DNA of 57,951 nucleotides, from assembly GCA_025353165.1 (NCBI GenBank), contig JANXRE010000112.1, positions 1 to 57,951 of the forward strand, in the 5' to 3' direction. The DNA is from Acidobacteriota bacterium. GTDB lineage: Bacteria; Acidobacteriota; Terriglobia; Bryobacterales; Bryobacteraceae. Made by a program: the position numbers and the translations under genes. Under the pieces are notes generated by a model. It had not been told where the DNA came from and searched no databases. It was given only the letters and a program-made list of their open reading frames with translations. Positions 27,301 through 36,690 of the stretch are shown here, in pieces (position 1 is the first letter of the stretch; every line of letters starts with the position of its first letter).

Positions 27301-27376
27301 TGCGGATCACTCACTCACAATTTCTTTTGACGAGCCAAAAAACATTTGCTCCGTGTGCATCATCCGTGGCCGAGCC

Positions 27377-28495
27377 CTACACCAGAACCGTGAACGCGTT
27401 CTCCGTCCGCTGCACGGGGCGGTACGCCGTGTCCCGCTCCACCGGCTCGCGCCCGGCTTCCCGGATCAACCGCGCGATCTGATCGCGCCGCATGGATTGC
27501 GATGTGGTCGCGCCCGCGTCGTGATAGATGCGCTCTTCGACGATGGTGCCGTCAATGTCGTTGGCGCCGAACCGCTGCGCGATCTGCGCCACGCTGGGCG
27601 TCATCATCACCCAGTAAGCCTTGATGTGCGGAATGTTGTCGAGCATCAGGCGCGCCACCGCAATCTCACGAATGTCGCGGAAGCCAGTGGTGCCGGAAAT
27701 GTGCTGCAACGGCGTGTTGTCGGGGTGGAACGCCAACGGGATGTAAGTGACAAACCCGTGCGTTTCGTTTTGCAGAGCGCGCAATTTCACCAGGTGATCG
27801 ACGCGATCTTCCTCGGTCTCGATATGTCCGTACAGCATCGTGCAGTTGCTCTTCAGCCCCATCTGGTGCGCCAGCCGCGCGACGTCCAGCCACTCGCCGC
27901 CGTCGATCTTGTGATCGCAGATGATCCGCCGCACGCGCTCGGAGAAGATCTCCGCGCCGCCACCTGGCATGGAATCGACTCCTGCGTCGATCAGCTTCCG
28001 CAACACCTCGCGAGTCGAGATCTTGTGCCGCCGCGCGAAGTACCCAACTTCGACCATCGTGAACGCCTTCAGGTGTACCTGCGGGAACCGTTCCTTCAAC
28101 CCACGCAGCATCTCGCAATACCAGTCGAGCGTCAGCTCCGGGTGCAGGCCACCGACGATGTGGAATTCTGTGATGCTCTCGGTCCAGCCTTCGGCCGCCC
28201 GCGTCCAGATCTGATCCAGCGACATCGTGTACGCCTTGGGGTCCTTGGCTTTCTTGCCGAAGGCGCACAGCCGGCAACTCGCGACACAGACATCGGTCGG
28301 GTTGATGTGGCGGTTCACGTTGAAGAATGTCACGTCGCCGTGCATCCGCTCGCGAACGAGATTCGCCATGTAGCCCACGGCCAGCAGATCGGGTGTCCGG
28401 TAGAGCAGTAGCCCGTCATCCTCGGACAGGCGCTCCCCGCCCCGGACCTTGTCGAGAAGCGGATTCAGTCGTTGATCGTCAAAAATCGGCTGCAT
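27377..28495 (-). CDS. mqnE: aminofutalosine synthase (radical SAM)
   Basis: A 372-residue radical SAM enzyme of the futalosine route to menaquinone, joining 3-(1-carboxyvinyloxy)benzoate to S-adenosylmethionine. The cluster motif CVASCRLC is at C70/C74/C77; INPTDVC precedes it as in MqnE/MqnC. FHIVGGLHPELTLDWY is typical of MqnE. The ATG at 28495 overlaps the stop of the prenyltransferase (TAATG). The open frame continues upstream through that gene without coding sense. Confidence 0.93.
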   Translation of the reverse strand: MQPIFDDQRLNPLLDKVRGGERLSEDDGLLLYRTPDLLAVGYMANLVRERMHGDVTFFNVNRHINPTDVCVASCRLCAFGKKAKDPKAYTMSLDQIWTRAAEGWTESITEFHIVGGLHPELTLDWYCEMLRGLKERFPQVHLKAFTMVEVGYFARRHKISTREVLRKLIDAGVDSMPGGGAEIFSERVRRIICDHKIDGGEWLDVARLAHQMGLKSNCTMLYGHIETEEDRVDHLVKLRALQNETHGFVTYIPLAFHPDNTPLQHISGTTGFRDIREIAVARLMLDNIPHIKAYWVMMTPSVAQIAQRFGANDIDGTIVEERIYHDAGATTSQSMRRDQIARLIREAGREPVERDTAYRPVQRTENAFTVLV

Positions 28496-29394
28496 TACAG
28501 ATATCCCAGACGGTGCAAAAAGATGTCGAACGCCCAAAAAACGAAGAATAGCACGCTGACGTAGCCGTTCACCGTAAAGAAGGCCGCGTCCACGCGCGAC
28601 AGGTCGCCGGCTTTCACCAGCCGGTGCTCGTAAATGAGGAGCGCGACGATGGCCGCGACTCCGGCCAGGCTCAACGCGCCGAGGTGAAAAGCCTGCACTA
28701 GAGCGAGCAGGCAGGCGATCATCGCCAGGTGAAAAACACGCGCGAACCACAGCGCGCCGCCGATGCCGAACCGCCTCGGCAGACTGAACAGCCCCTCGCG
28801 GCAGTCGAATTCGTAATCCTGGCACGAATAGATGACGTCGAAGCCCGCTGTCCAAAACGCGACGGCGGCGGTCAGCCACAGAATGCGGAGATCCAGCGAT
28901 CCGCTGATCGCGATCCAGGCCGCGGCCGGGGCGATGCCGAGCGAGAATCCTAGCACGACGTGAGAGAAGGACGTGAACCTCTTGGTGAAGGAGTACACCA
29001 TTACGATGCCCAGCGCGACCGGCGCAAGCCGCAGGCAAAGCGCATTCAAAGCTCCGGCGGCCAGGAAAAAAACGACCGCGGCGATTGCCAGGAAGCCCCA
29101 CGAGAAGTTTCGCGTCAACAGCCCCGCGGGAAGATGCCGGGTGCTGGTTCTCGGATTCCGGCCGTCGATTCCCGAGTCGAGAATGCGATTGAAGGACATC
29201 GCGACCGATCGCGCGGCTACCATGGCGACTATAATCAGCGGCAGTTTCACCCACAGCGCCGCGGGCGGAAAGCCGGGTTCGCGCCAAGCCAGGAACGCGC
29301 CGGTCAGCGCGAACGGCAGGGCAAAGACCGAGTGCTCGAATTTGATCATCTCGAGCGTCAGCCGGGTTTTTCGCCAGAAGGAGTGCAGGAACAA
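28495..29394 (-). CDS. mqnP: UbiA-family prenyltransferase of menaquinone synthesis
   Basis: A 299-residue membrane prenyltransferase with about eight hydrophobic segments. The first aspartate motif, NRILDSGIDGRNPRT, and the second region YSCQDYEFDCREGLFS are UbiA-type. Coupling with mqnE by a one-base overlap makes it the menaquinone-specific prenyltransferase of the futalosine pathway rather than ubiquinone UbiA. Confidence 0.92.
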   Translation of the reverse strand: MFLHSFWRKTRLTLEMIKFEHSVFALPFALTGAFLAWREPGFPPAALWVKLPLIIVAMVAARSVAMSFNRILDSGIDGRNPRTSTRHLPAGLLTRNFSWGFLAIAAVVFFLAAGALNALCLRLAPVALGIVMVYSFTKRFTSFSHVVLGFSLGIAPAAAWIAISGSLDLRILWLTAAVAFWTAGFDVIYSCQDYEFDCREGLFSLPRRFGIGGALWFARVFHLAMIACLLALVQAFHLGALSLAGVAAIVALLIYEHRLVKAGDLSRVDAAFFTVNGYVSVLFFVFWAFDIFLHRLGYL

Positions 29395-29413
29395 GCTGAT
29401 ACCATTTTATTTC

Positions 29414-29869
29414 ATGCCACGCGCTCTATCACTCACGCTGCTCGCGGCCTTGGCCCTGGCCGGCTGCAAACAGGCGGATCCGGTCCGCGATTTTTCTTCC
29501 ACCGAAGTGACTCTGCCGAACGGTAAAATCATCGTAAGCGAAGTGGAGACCGACCGGGTGGACATGGCGCGCGGCATGATGTTTCGCGCCTCGCTCGCCG
29601 AAGGACGGGGGATGCTGTTCGTTCATGTCAAATCCGGCAAATACCCTTATTGGATGTTCCAGGTGAAAATCCCGCTCGATATTATCTGGATGGATCGGGG
29701 CAAACAAATCGTCGAGATATCGGCTGGTACGCCGCCCTGCCCGTCCACGTCCGCGCGCGAGTGTCCGACCTTCGGCGGGCACGAGGACGCGATGTACGTT
29801 CTGGAACTCGGCGGAGGGGTAGCTTCGAAATACGGTCTCGCCAAGGGGCAGCGAATTCAATTCTTCTGA
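29414..29869 (+). CDS. DUF192 lipoprotein
   Basis: A 151-residue protein with a lipoprotein signal (LAALALAGC, lipidated cysteine at about 17) followed by a DUF192 domain: RVDMARGMMFRASLAEGRGMLF, WMFQVKIPLDIIWMD and YVLELGGG. DUF192 proteins are small beta-barrels of unknown role, often secreted. Transcribed divergently from mqnP with only 19 bases between start codons. Confidence 0.9.
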   Translation: MPRALSLTLLAALALAGCKQADPVRDFSSTEVTLPNGKIIVSEVETDRVDMARGMMFRASLAEGRGMLFVHVKSGKYPYWMFQVKIPLDIIWMDRGKQIVEISAGTPPCPSTSARECPTFGGHEDAMYVLELGGGVASKYGLAKGQRIQFF

Positions 29870-29892
29870 CGGCCCCTGCTATCGTAGTTTGA

Positions 29893-30639
29893 ATGGACCA
29901 AGCCCAACTTCGGTCGCTGCTGGAGCAGGTGAAAGCGGGAAGTGTCGCGGTGGACTCGGCGCTGGACCGGCTGCGGCACATGCCCTTTGAGGATTTGGGC
30001 TTCGCCAAACTGGACCACCACCGGGCGCTGCGCCATGGAATGCCCGAGGTGGTGTTCGGCCTGGGGAAAACACCCGCCCAGATCGCGGAGATCGCCGGCC
30101 GGCTGCTGGATCAGGCACCGAACATGTTGATTACGCGGTGCGGAGAGGTCGCGGCGGAGATGGTGAAGTCGCGTTACCCGGAAGCCGAGTATTTTCCCCT
30201 CAGCGGGGCCGTCCGGGTTTGGCGGGACCGCACCGTTCACGGCAAGGGAACAGTGGCGGTGGTCTGCGCCGGCACCAGCGACATTCCGGTGTCGGAAGAG
30301 GCGCAGGTGACTGCCGAGGTGATGGGGAACGACGTGGATGTAATCCACGATATCGGAGTGGCCGGCATCCACCGGCTCATGCACAATCGCGAGCGGCTGA
30401 CGCGCGCCCGGGTGATTGTCGTATGCGCGGGGATGGAAGGAGCGCTGCCGAGCGCGGTGGGCGGACTTGTATCCTGTCCGGTGATTGCGGTCCCCACCAG
30501 CGTGGGTTACGGCGCGAGTTTCAACGGGCTCGCCGCTCTGCTCGGCATGCTGAACAGTTGCGCCAGCAACGTGTCGGTGGTGAACATCGACAACGGTTTC
30601 GGCGCGGGCTATGTCGCCAGCCTGATCAACCGCCTTTGA
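29893..30639 (+). CDS. larB: pyridinium-3,5-biscarboxylic acid mononucleotide synthase
   Basis: A 248-residue LarB, which carboxylates nicotinic acid adenine dinucleotide to start the nickel-pincer cofactor of lactate racemase and relatives. The C-terminal PurE-like domain shows [37 protein letters not shown] and [10 protein letters not shown]. larC, larE and larA are not adjacent. Confidence 0.92.
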   Translation: MDQAQLRSLLEQVKAGSVAVDSALDRLRHMPFEDLGFAKLDHHRALRHGMPEVVFGLGKTPAQIAEIAGRLLDQAPNMLITRCGEVAAEMVKSRYPEAEYFPLSGAVRVWRDRTVHGKGTVAVVCAGTSDIPVSEEAQVTAEVMGNDVDVIHDIGVAGIHRLMHNRERLTRARVIVVCAGMEGALPSAVGGLVSCPVIAVPTSVGYGASFNGLAALLGMLNSCASNVSVVNIDNGFGAGYVASLINRL

Positions 30640-30643
30640 GCCG

Positions 30644-31024
30644 TTAGGCCACGGCGCAAGCCGCCATCTCAGTGTGCTGCGCGAACAGGTAGAAACCGAA
30701 CAATGGCGTCGGCTCACCGCGCCCCCAGCGGCTCATCTTCCACTGCACTCTCAAATACCGGACCTCCGGATGTCCGGAAAGGTCCAGCAGCAGGGTGTAG
30801 GTGCCGCAGTAGAACTTCTGCGGGAATGTCAGGAGCGGCTTGTCCGTCCAGGCCTGGCCGTCGGCGGAACCGTGGATGGCAACGTCCAGGCTCTCCTGCT
30901 CAATACTATTCGTGATTCCGAGCGTTAACAACACGGGCCTGCCAGCCCCCGCCGCAAGCTCCATCTCCGTTCCGGCACCGTCCTTGCGGGCAACGATTTC
31001 CGGCAGCAAAAAATTAGGCAGCAT
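30644..31024 (-). CDS. hypothetical protein
   Basis: A 126-residue protein with no signal peptide and no recognised domain. The middle part (VLLTLGITNSIEQESLDVAIHG... YTLLLDLS...VRYLRVQWKMSRWGRG) is beta-rich and could be a jelly-roll or carbohydrate-binding-like fold. AGGAG is nine bases before the ATG. It ends five bases from larB, convergently. Confidence 0.6.
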   Translation of the reverse strand: MLPNFLLPEIVARKDGAGTEMELAAGAGRPVLLTLGITNSIEQESLDVAIHGSADGQAWTDKPLLTFPQKFYCGTYTLLLDLSGHPEVRYLRVQWKMSRWGRGEPTPLFGFYLFAQHTEMAACAVA

Positions 31025-31181
31025 CGCTTTTGACTCCTAGGCCAAGTAGGAAACCCGATTTCAGTATCGCATGTCATTGTCCGAGATGAAAGATTTTTCA
31101 TGCCGGATGCATGCGACGGATGATTGAATCGATCTTACAACTTGTAACCCAAAAGAAAAGTATTCCTCCGCGGTTTCCCCG
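31025..31181. other. intergenic region upstream of 31024 gene
   Basis: This 157-base stretch is AT-richer than its surroundings and contains a short inverted repeat (GCATG..CATGC) near 31090-31115. It separates two minus-strand genes. It should hold the promoter of the gene at 31024, but no clear -35/-10 pair was found. Confidence 0.4.
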
Positions 31182-31925
31182 CTATTCCGACCCACGTTCT
31201 TTCGGCTCGGGAACGAAATAGATGCCGTTGTGAATGGCGTACAAGGCCAGTTCCAGGCGGTCGGAAACTCCCAGTTTGTCGAAAATGTTGTGGAGGTGAT
31301 TCTTCACCGTCTGTTCGCTGATGAACAGTTTCTCCGCCATTTCCTTGTTCTTATGACCCTGCGCAACCAGGCCGACAATCTCTCGTTCCCGGTTGCTCAA
31401 AGGCGCACGTTCCCGGCCGCGCCCGTCTGGCACCGCGGGTTCGGCCGGCGAAGCGAAGTGGCGCATCACTGCCGCCGTGGTGTGCGAATCGAGCCATATC
31501 TCGCCTTGATGGACCTTGCGGATACTCTTGATAATCAGATCCGGAGCTGTTTTCTTGAGCACGATTCCGGAGCAGCCAAGCCGCATGGCCTGGACGTATT
31601 TGTCCTTGTCCTCCGAACCGGTAAGCACGAGCATCTTCGTACGGTTCCCTGCTTCCCGGAGCGCCCGCATCGCCGCCAGTCCGTCCATGTCCGGCATTCT
31701 CAGGTCCAGGACGACGACATCCGGCGACAGTTCCCGCACCTTTTCAATGACTTCCCGGCCGTCGCAGGCCTCGGCGACCACTTCCATGTCGGGTTCGTTC
31801 TCGCAGATCTCCCGCAGCCCCGTGCGAACGATCGGGTGGTCGTCGGCGATCAGAACGCGAATCCGTTTCCCTCGCCCGTCAGCGCGGGTCTCGTCCACTG
31901 GTGCGAACGCTTCCGTGTTTTTCAT
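31182..31925 (-). CDS. NarL/FixJ-family response regulator
   Basis: A 247-residue two-component regulator. The receiver domain has VLIADDHPIVRTG, the phospho-acceptor in VVVLDLRMPDMDG and the conserved lysine in VLKKTAPD. The LuxR-type helix-turn-helix follows: SNREREIVGLVAQGHKNKEMAEKL, SEQTVKNHLHNIFDKLGVSDR. It is complete. No histidine kinase is next to it. Confidence 0.94.
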   Translation of the reverse strand: MKNTEAFAPVDETRADGRGKRIRVLIADDHPIVRTGLREICENEPDMEVVAEACDGREVIEKVRELSPDVVVLDLRMPDMDGLAAMRALREAGNRTKMLVLTGSEDKDKYVQAMRLGCSGIVLKKTAPDLIIKSIRKVHQGEIWLDSHTTAAVMRHFASPAEPAVPDGRGRERAPLSNREREIVGLVAQGHKNKEMAEKLFISEQTVKNHLHNIFDKLGVSDRLELALYAIHNGIYFVPEPKERGSE

Positions 31926-32002
31926 GACTGCTCCACAACTCTCTAATCGACAGTCCTAATACTTTCAGTTAGGGCGGAGCGCAGGAATTTTGGAGAATTG
32001 TT

Positions 32003-32245
32003 TCATCGCCCCCGGTTGCCGAACTGATTCGAACTCGCCAGCTTGTGAAAGTAGTCAAAAGCGGCGGTCGCGATGGCGGGCACCGGATTTGACCGTCGTC
32101 CGATCTCCACCTCACAGTGCGCGCCTGTCAGGTCCCCGTATTGGGAGGCCACGGGAATGCCGGCCGGGATCGCCTTCCTGCCCTCCGCGTCCACGCGCTT
32201 GAGCATGTCGATCAGGCCCACCAGGGACTCGACGAACGTCGCCAT
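32003..32245 (-). CDS. small hypothetical protein
   Basis: An 80-residue protein (ATFVESLVGLIDMLKRVDAE; GAHCEVEIGRRSNP) starting 48 bases after the SDR stop. Composition suggests a real soluble protein, but the ribosome-binding site is weak and I do not recognise the family. Confidence 0.5.
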   Translation of the reverse strand: MATFVESLVGLIDMLKRVDAEGRKAIPAGIPVASQYGDLTGAHCEVEIGRRSNPVPAIATAAFDYFHKLASSNQFGNRGR

Positions 32246-32293
32246 CCAGCGGTGTCGTCGTGTTCTCCCGGTCCCGCGCCGCCGCCGGCCGGA

Positions 32294-33115
32294 TTACACC
32301 CTGGTCACACGCCGCAGCGTGTAGATCTCCGAGTGGGCGTTCGAGGTCTTGAGCTTCTTCCAATCGTCGTTCACATGGATCAGCTTGCCGGTAATGTGAT
32401 TCGACTGTTCCGAGGCCAGGAACAGAGCCAGTTGAATCTGCTTGTCGGGCGCCACGCCGCCAGTGTGGCGGACCTCATCCGCCTCCTCGGCCTCCTTCCA
32501 CCCCGCCAGTTCGCCGGCCAGGAGAACCTCGTCGGTCATCGAGGTGTAAGTGCCCCCGGGCGACATGCAGTTGAGCTGAATATTGTGGTCGCGCACCTCT
32601 TCCGACAGCGTTTCGATCAGCCGGACCACCGCCGCCTTGGAGGCCGCGTACGCCGAGAAGTTCGGACGCGCATTCGCGGCACCGCCGCCGGCGAGCACGA
32701 TGATCTTACCCGACCGGCGCTCCACCATATGCGGCAAAACCGCGCGGCACACGTTCACCACGCCGAGCAGGTTCGTGTCGATGGTCTCTTTCCAGGCCCC
32801 CGGCGCGTTGGACAAGAACGGACCGATCGGCCCTTGCATCGCCGCCGCGCAGACCACGATGTGCGGCGGTCCGTATTGCACGCGGTAACGGTCCACGGCG
32901 GCGGCGACCTGTTCGTAGTCGGTGACGTCGGCGCGGATCCGAATCGAATTGCCGCCCTGGTGTTCAATCTCCAGATACGTCAGGTCCAGCTCGGCCCTGC
33001 TGCGCGCCAGCAATCCCAGGCGCGCTCCATTTTGGGCGAATCCGATGGAGAGGCGCTTGCCGATGCCGCGCCCGGCGCCGGTCACGAGAACATTCCGGTC
33101 CTTAAGAGGCTGCAA
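32294..33115 (-). CDS. short-chain dehydrogenase/reductase
   Basis: A 273-residue Rossmann-fold oxidoreductase. The cofactor motif VTGAGRGIGKRL begins near residue 10, NLLG and the catalytic YAASK (about 157-161) are present. Substrate unknown. The basic arginines after the glycine motif and RSRAEL would allow NADP. It is followed by the small gene at 32003. Confidence 0.9.
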   Translation of the reverse strand: MQPLKDRNVLVTGAGRGIGKRLSIGFAQNGARLGLLARSRAELDLTYLEIEHQGGNSIRIRADVTDYEQVAAAVDRYRVQYGPPHIVVCAAAMQGPIGPFLSNAPGAWKETIDTNLLGVVNVCRAVLPHMVERRSGKIIVLAGGGAANARPNFSAYAASKAAVVRLIETLSEEVRDHNIQLNCMSPGGTYTSMTDEVLLAGELAGWKEAEEADEVRHTGGVAPDKQIQLALFLASEQSNHITGKLIHVNDDWKKLKTSNAHSEIYTLRRVTRV

Positions 33116-33300
33116 GCTGTGATTCTAGCGAAAACCGGCGGTGTCTATGCTATATCCCCCCTCCCATCGTCCTGGGGAGACACTGATCCTCGGCCGGTGA
33201 AACATGCCGAAGAGAATTCCCCAGTACGTTCTTGCTGGCGGGCCACTCCACCCGCGGAAAGCGGTTTTGAGGCCGCCGACTGGCGTGACAGCCAGCCGGC

Positions 33301-35130
33301 TCAGCGGGACGAGTTCGAGGAGAACGCCAGCAGGACGTTGCCGGGCAAGCCGCCCCATCCGCCATAGCCGGAGTTGACGTAGACTACGCCGTCCACCACC
33401 ACCGGGCCGGGGCCGTCCATGGAACCGCCCTTTCCCTTCACGCCGTTGGCGCCGGTGAACTCGCGCGCCGTATCGAAATCCCAAACGATGCCGCCGTCCT
33501 TCGTCGAATAGGCGCGCAGATGGCCGTCCACCGAACCGCTGAACACGATGCCGGGAATCGCCGTGACGGCCGCCGATTGCGCCGGGCTGCAGGGGCGGTC
33601 TGTGTGGCAAGGCGGCGCGGGTGTCTGCCAGATCTTCTTTCCGGTCACGACGTCCAAGGCGAAAAGACCGCCGCCCACTTTGGGGTTGGCGGTGAAGCCT
33701 CCGACTTTTTGCATTTCCAGTTCGACGTCGGAAACGGGAACGTAAATGTTCCTGCCGTCCGACGCGGATCCCCACTGCACGCCACCCAACGGTCCGCCCT
33801 TGCCAACTCGCGTCTGCCATAGAACTTCGCCCTGATTGTCCGTGTCCAGCGCAGTCACCACTCCGGATTTCTGGCCGGCTAACAGCACCCGCTTCCCGCC
33901 GGGCAGGGTGACCAGGATCGGAGACGAGCCAAAATCGAAGTCCGGGCCGGGCGGGTCTGGACAGTTCGAGCGATCCGAAAAAACGCACGCGACATTGAAA
34001 GTGTCGTTGGCGGTGATCTGGCGGGACCAAACGATCTTCCCGCTTTCCATATCTAGCGCGAGGATGGCATCGCTGGTTTTCGTCGCAGGCTGGGAGTGAT
34101 TGTCGCCGGTGCCGACGTAGACCAGGCTGCGTTTCACATCGATGGTCGGGGAACTCCAGACACTCGCGCCGGAGGGGCCCCACATTTGCACGCCGATCTT
34201 GTTCTTGCCGCGCTGAGTAGGCTCCTCGAGGATCGTGTAGGTCTTCCAAACCTGTTTTCCGCTGGCGGCGTCGAGGGCGACAACGCTGCTGCGCGACCTG
34301 CAGCACTCGTACTTCGGATTGGCCGCGGCCGCATCCTCGACCACCGACACGGGGACGATCACCTTTCCCGCGTAAACTTTTACTGCGCCGGTAACGCGCG
34401 CGTTGGGGAAGGACTCGACGTTGGTTTTCCAAACCAATTGGCCGGTTGCGGCGTCGACGGCATAGACATAGGCCGAGCCATCTCCGAAGTAGGCAAGGTA
34501 CCTCGCGCCGGGGGTTGGTCGATCCAGCACAATGGCCGTCCGCACGGAGGCGCTGGTTTCAAAAGCCCACTGGATGCATGCCGTGGCCGCGTCGAGGGAA
34601 TACACGGTTCGGAGGGCGCTGCCGAGAAACAGGCGGCCTCCCATCACGGCGGGTTGTGCGTACGCGGCGAACGCATTGAGGAACACGAAAGCCCACTTCA
34701 GAGTGAGCTTGGGAACTTCGGCGGCCGTGAGTCGGGCGCTTGGGGCGATCTGAAAGCGGGTGTTTTCCGCGTCGACGCCCCAGCCATTCCAGCCTGGTCC
34801 CTCGGGATGGAACTCGCCCGGCGCTCCAGGGCAATACGCCGCCTTGGGAGCGCTGGGCATCTCCCTTCCGAATTCCTTGCCGCCGGAGAGATGGCTGGCC
34901 AGCAGACGCTTGTCCGCGGGGGCCAGCGCCTTCGCCGGTTCCGCCATGGTGCCGCCGGGCGAGAGCGCCCGCAGGATGGCGTCGGGAGACAGTTGACGCA
35001 GGGCCAGAGGGGACGGGGCCCGCGTGGCCTGGCTGTTGTCGTGGCAGGCCGAACAATATTGCTTGTAGAGGGCGGCGGGTTCCTGAGCGAAAACGGTCAC
35101 GCACACGAAGAGACCGTTCACAAAACGCAT
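33301..35130 (-). CDS. cytochrome c-PQQ-type quinoprotein dehydrogenase
   Basis: A 609-residue periplasmic protein. A short signal peptide leads into a cytochrome c domain with CSACH at about 31-35, then an eight-bladed PQQ-type beta-propeller with repeated WxxF/VYSLDAATG sheets (GRLFLGSALRTVYSLDAAT; VYAVDAATGQLVW; GLFALDVVTGKKIW). This order, heme first, resembles polyvinyl-alcohol dehydrogenases. Substrate unknown. The ATG at 35130 was chosen as it begins the signal peptide. Confidence 0.88.
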   Translation of the reverse strand: MRFVNGLFVCVTVFAQEPAALYKQYCSACHDNSQATRAPSPLALRQLSPDAILRALSPGGTMAEPAKALAPADKRLLASHLSGGKEFGREMPSAPKAAYCPGAPGEFHPEGPGWNGWGVDAENTRFQIAPSARLTAAEVPKLTLKWAFVFLNAFAAYAQPAVMGGRLFLGSALRTVYSLDAATACIQWAFETSASVRTAIVLDRPTPGARYLAYFGDGSAYVYAVDAATGQLVWKTNVESFPNARVTGAVKVYAGKVIVPVSVVEDAAAANPKYECCRSRSSVVALDAASGKQVWKTYTILEEPTQRGKNKIGVQMWGPSGASVWSSPTIDVKRSLVYVGTGDNHSQPATKTSDAILALDMESGKIVWSRQITANDTFNVACVFSDRSNCPDPPGPDFDFGSSPILVTLPGGKRVLLAGQKSGVVTALDTDNQGEVLWQTRVGKGGPLGGVQWGSASDGRNIYVPVSDVELEMQKVGGFTANPKVGGGLFALDVVTGKKIWQTPAPPCHTDRPCSPAQSAAVTAIPGIVFSGSVDGHLRAYSTKDGGIVWDFDTAREFTGANGVKGKGGSMDGPGPVVVDGVVYVNSGYGGWGGLPGNVLLAFSSNSSR

Positions 35131-35179
35131 CCGATGGATCGTATCACAACTGGCAGGATGAGAGAATGCTGCCGAAGTT

Positions 35180-35437
35180 ATGCGCCTGCGAAGATGGCGA
35201 GGTTTCGGGTGCCTGGGATGCTTGCCGTTGGGCGGGCTGTTCGGCATGCTGCTGCCGCTGATTCTGATTGTGGCAGTGATCTATTTTCTGGTGAACCGCC
35301 AGAAAGCCAACCTGGCGCGGCCCGGCTATGCGCCGCCTCCGAATCCTTCCGGAAGCTTTTGCCCGCATTGCGGGAAGGCAATGGTTGCCGGCTCTCGCTT
35401 CTGCTCAGGTTGCGGGCGAGGGAGCGACTTGGCTTAA
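35180..35437 (+). CDS. membrane protein with C-terminal zinc ribbon
   Basis: An 85-residue protein: one membrane segment (about 21-38, LFGMLLPLILIVAVIYFLV) and a C-terminal zinc ribbon with FCPHCGK and FCSGCGR. Function unknown. It lies 49 bases from the divergent quinoprotein gene. Confidence 0.75.
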   Translation: MRLRRWRGFGCLGCLPLGGLFGMLLPLILIVAVIYFLVNRQKANLARPGYAPPPNPSGSFCPHCGKAMVAGSRFCSGCGRGSDLA

Positions 35438-35500
35438 GCGCTTCTCCCGCGAGTTCCATCAGAATGGAGCTAAGATCAATTTCGTGGGAGTTGCGTGTTC

Positions 35501-35716
35501 ATGAAGAAGAGCAAAAAGGAAGTGGTTGAAGCGGTTGCCGCCGCCGGCGCCGGTGCCAGCGTCGGGGGCGCTGGCGGAGCGACTGCGGGTGTTCTGGAGC
35601 TGGCCGCTCAAGGGGTTTTGACCGGGCTGTCGGCCAGCGTCGTCATCGGAGCCGGAGTCGCCGTTGGGGGATTGATTGGATATAGTGTGTACCGTTTATT
35701 GAAGAAGCGGAAATGA
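35501..35716 (+). CDS. small glycine-rich membrane protein
   Basis: A 71-residue protein with a lysine-rich start (MKKSKKEV), a long alanine/glycine segment full of GxxxG spacings (AAGAGASVGGAGGATAG, VVIGAGVAVGGLIGYS) and a basic end (RLLKKRK). GGGAG lies ten bases before the ATG. Could be a small pore-forming or membrane-organising peptide, like two-peptide bacteriocins or holin-like proteins, but no immunity or export gene is nearby. Confidence 0.65.
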   Translation: MKKSKKEVVEAVAAAGAGASVGGAGGATAGVLELAAQGVLTGLSASVVIGAGVAVGGLIGYSVYRLLKKRK

Positions 35717-36057
35717 GGGAATCTCAAAGAGCGTGTGCAGCCGATTTTTCTCGCGAAACGCCCGGGACGCGGGGAGCGGTCACATGGAGCGAGGATCAGT
35801 CGCGCGCGAACTTCGCTGTCTGGAAACAGTTCGTCCTGCCCGGCGAAGGCGGCGGGCGGCAAGCACTGGAAATCGCGGAGCGATCCGGAGTGGCAGACTT
35901 TGGCGGCGTGGCTCAACGGGGGAACAACGCGGGAGGATGAGGTTCGCGTGCCCTTCCAGGGCCGGTTCTTCCGCATCGATGTCTCTGCGGCCTTCCCGGG
36001 GCGTCCCGACTTTAAGGCAGTTACGAGCGCGCCGGGTTCGATGCGCGCCGCGGGCCG
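35717..36057. other. decayed region without intact gene
   Basis: Open frames exist, but none is coherent. In different plus-strand frames [14 protein letters not shown] and [20 protein letters not shown] look coding. They may be pieces of one frameshifted gene whose 3' end is lost at the junction near 36058. Confidence 0.4.
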
Positions 36058-36350
36058 CATAGGACGGAGTTTTTGGATGCTGATCCGAGAAGACGACTAT
36101 ACCCAGCCGGGTACAGGCACCGATGTCGTTGTGTGGATAGACACTGCGCGGACTGATGAGCTTGAGTTTATCCAGGCGATCCAACAGCGGGCCGGCAATC
36201 CGGGTTCTCTCGCGAATCAGAACCAGGGCCTCGGTGTTTGTTCAGACGTTGGGCCAGAGTGTCGACATCCTGCACGTGATCGTTCCAGGCCTCGACCTCG
36301 TAATTCTTCAGCTTCTGGAAACAGGCGTCGTCAAGAATCGAGATTTTCAT
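36058..36350 (-). pseudogene. D-2-hydroxyacid dehydrogenase, 5' fragment
   Basis: The minus strand encodes MKISILDDACFQKLKNYEVE, then after a one-base frameshift near 36220, [40 protein letters not shown] and PKTPSYAA. This is the N-terminal third of a D-isomer-specific 2-hydroxyacid dehydrogenase. The Rossmann domain and catalytic part are missing after 36058. Dead gene. Confidence 0.75.
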
Positions 36351-36379
36351 TTTCCAGGCCGCGTCTTCCTACTTGCCCG

Positions 36380-36690
36380 GCGCCAACTGCGTCATCCAGA
36401 TGTCCGCGGGACTCCTGGATGTCGGCAAGCGGCTCTATCTGGAAGCCTGGATGAACGTCCACCAAAAGCGCTTGCTCGACACAGGGAAAATCGAAAAGCT
36501 GGTGACCGCGCTTCGCTCCCTTCACCCCACCAACCCCGACGTAGCCGAGAAGATCCGCACCGAGGCAGATTACTTGGAGAGGAAGGCCCCTCTTTGCCGG
36601 CTCGGGCGTCATTAACGCGATCCTTGCACTCCGGTGCTGCCACCTCAACGGCCGCTTCGAATATTACGGGGAGGCGCGCCGCCCGGCGGT
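36380..36690 (+). pseudogene. ISKra4-family transposase, C-terminal remnant
   Basis: Reading along two frames gives KRLLDTGKIEKLVTALRSL, AEKIRTEADYLERKA, then PLFAGSGVI joined directly to NAILALRCCHLNGRFEYYGE. In ISKra4 transposases GSGVIEAG and the AILALR part are separated by about 20-25 residues, so there is an internal deletion as well as a frameshift near 36580. Dead. Confidence 0.7.

Noticed and set aside
26975-28411. Plus-strand open frame of 478 codons joining the ISL3 piece with sequence antisense to mqnE
   Set aside because: Only the ISL3 portion (about 27090-27300) has protein similarity; the rest is antisense to mqnE.
28496-29287. Upstream extension of the mqnE frame
   Set aside because: The extension overlaps the mqnP gene in another frame and has no similarity to MqnE, which begins at 28495.
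32117-33367. Plus-strand open frame of 416 codons
   Set aside because: Antisense to the short-chain dehydrogenase, which has complete motifs on the minus strand.
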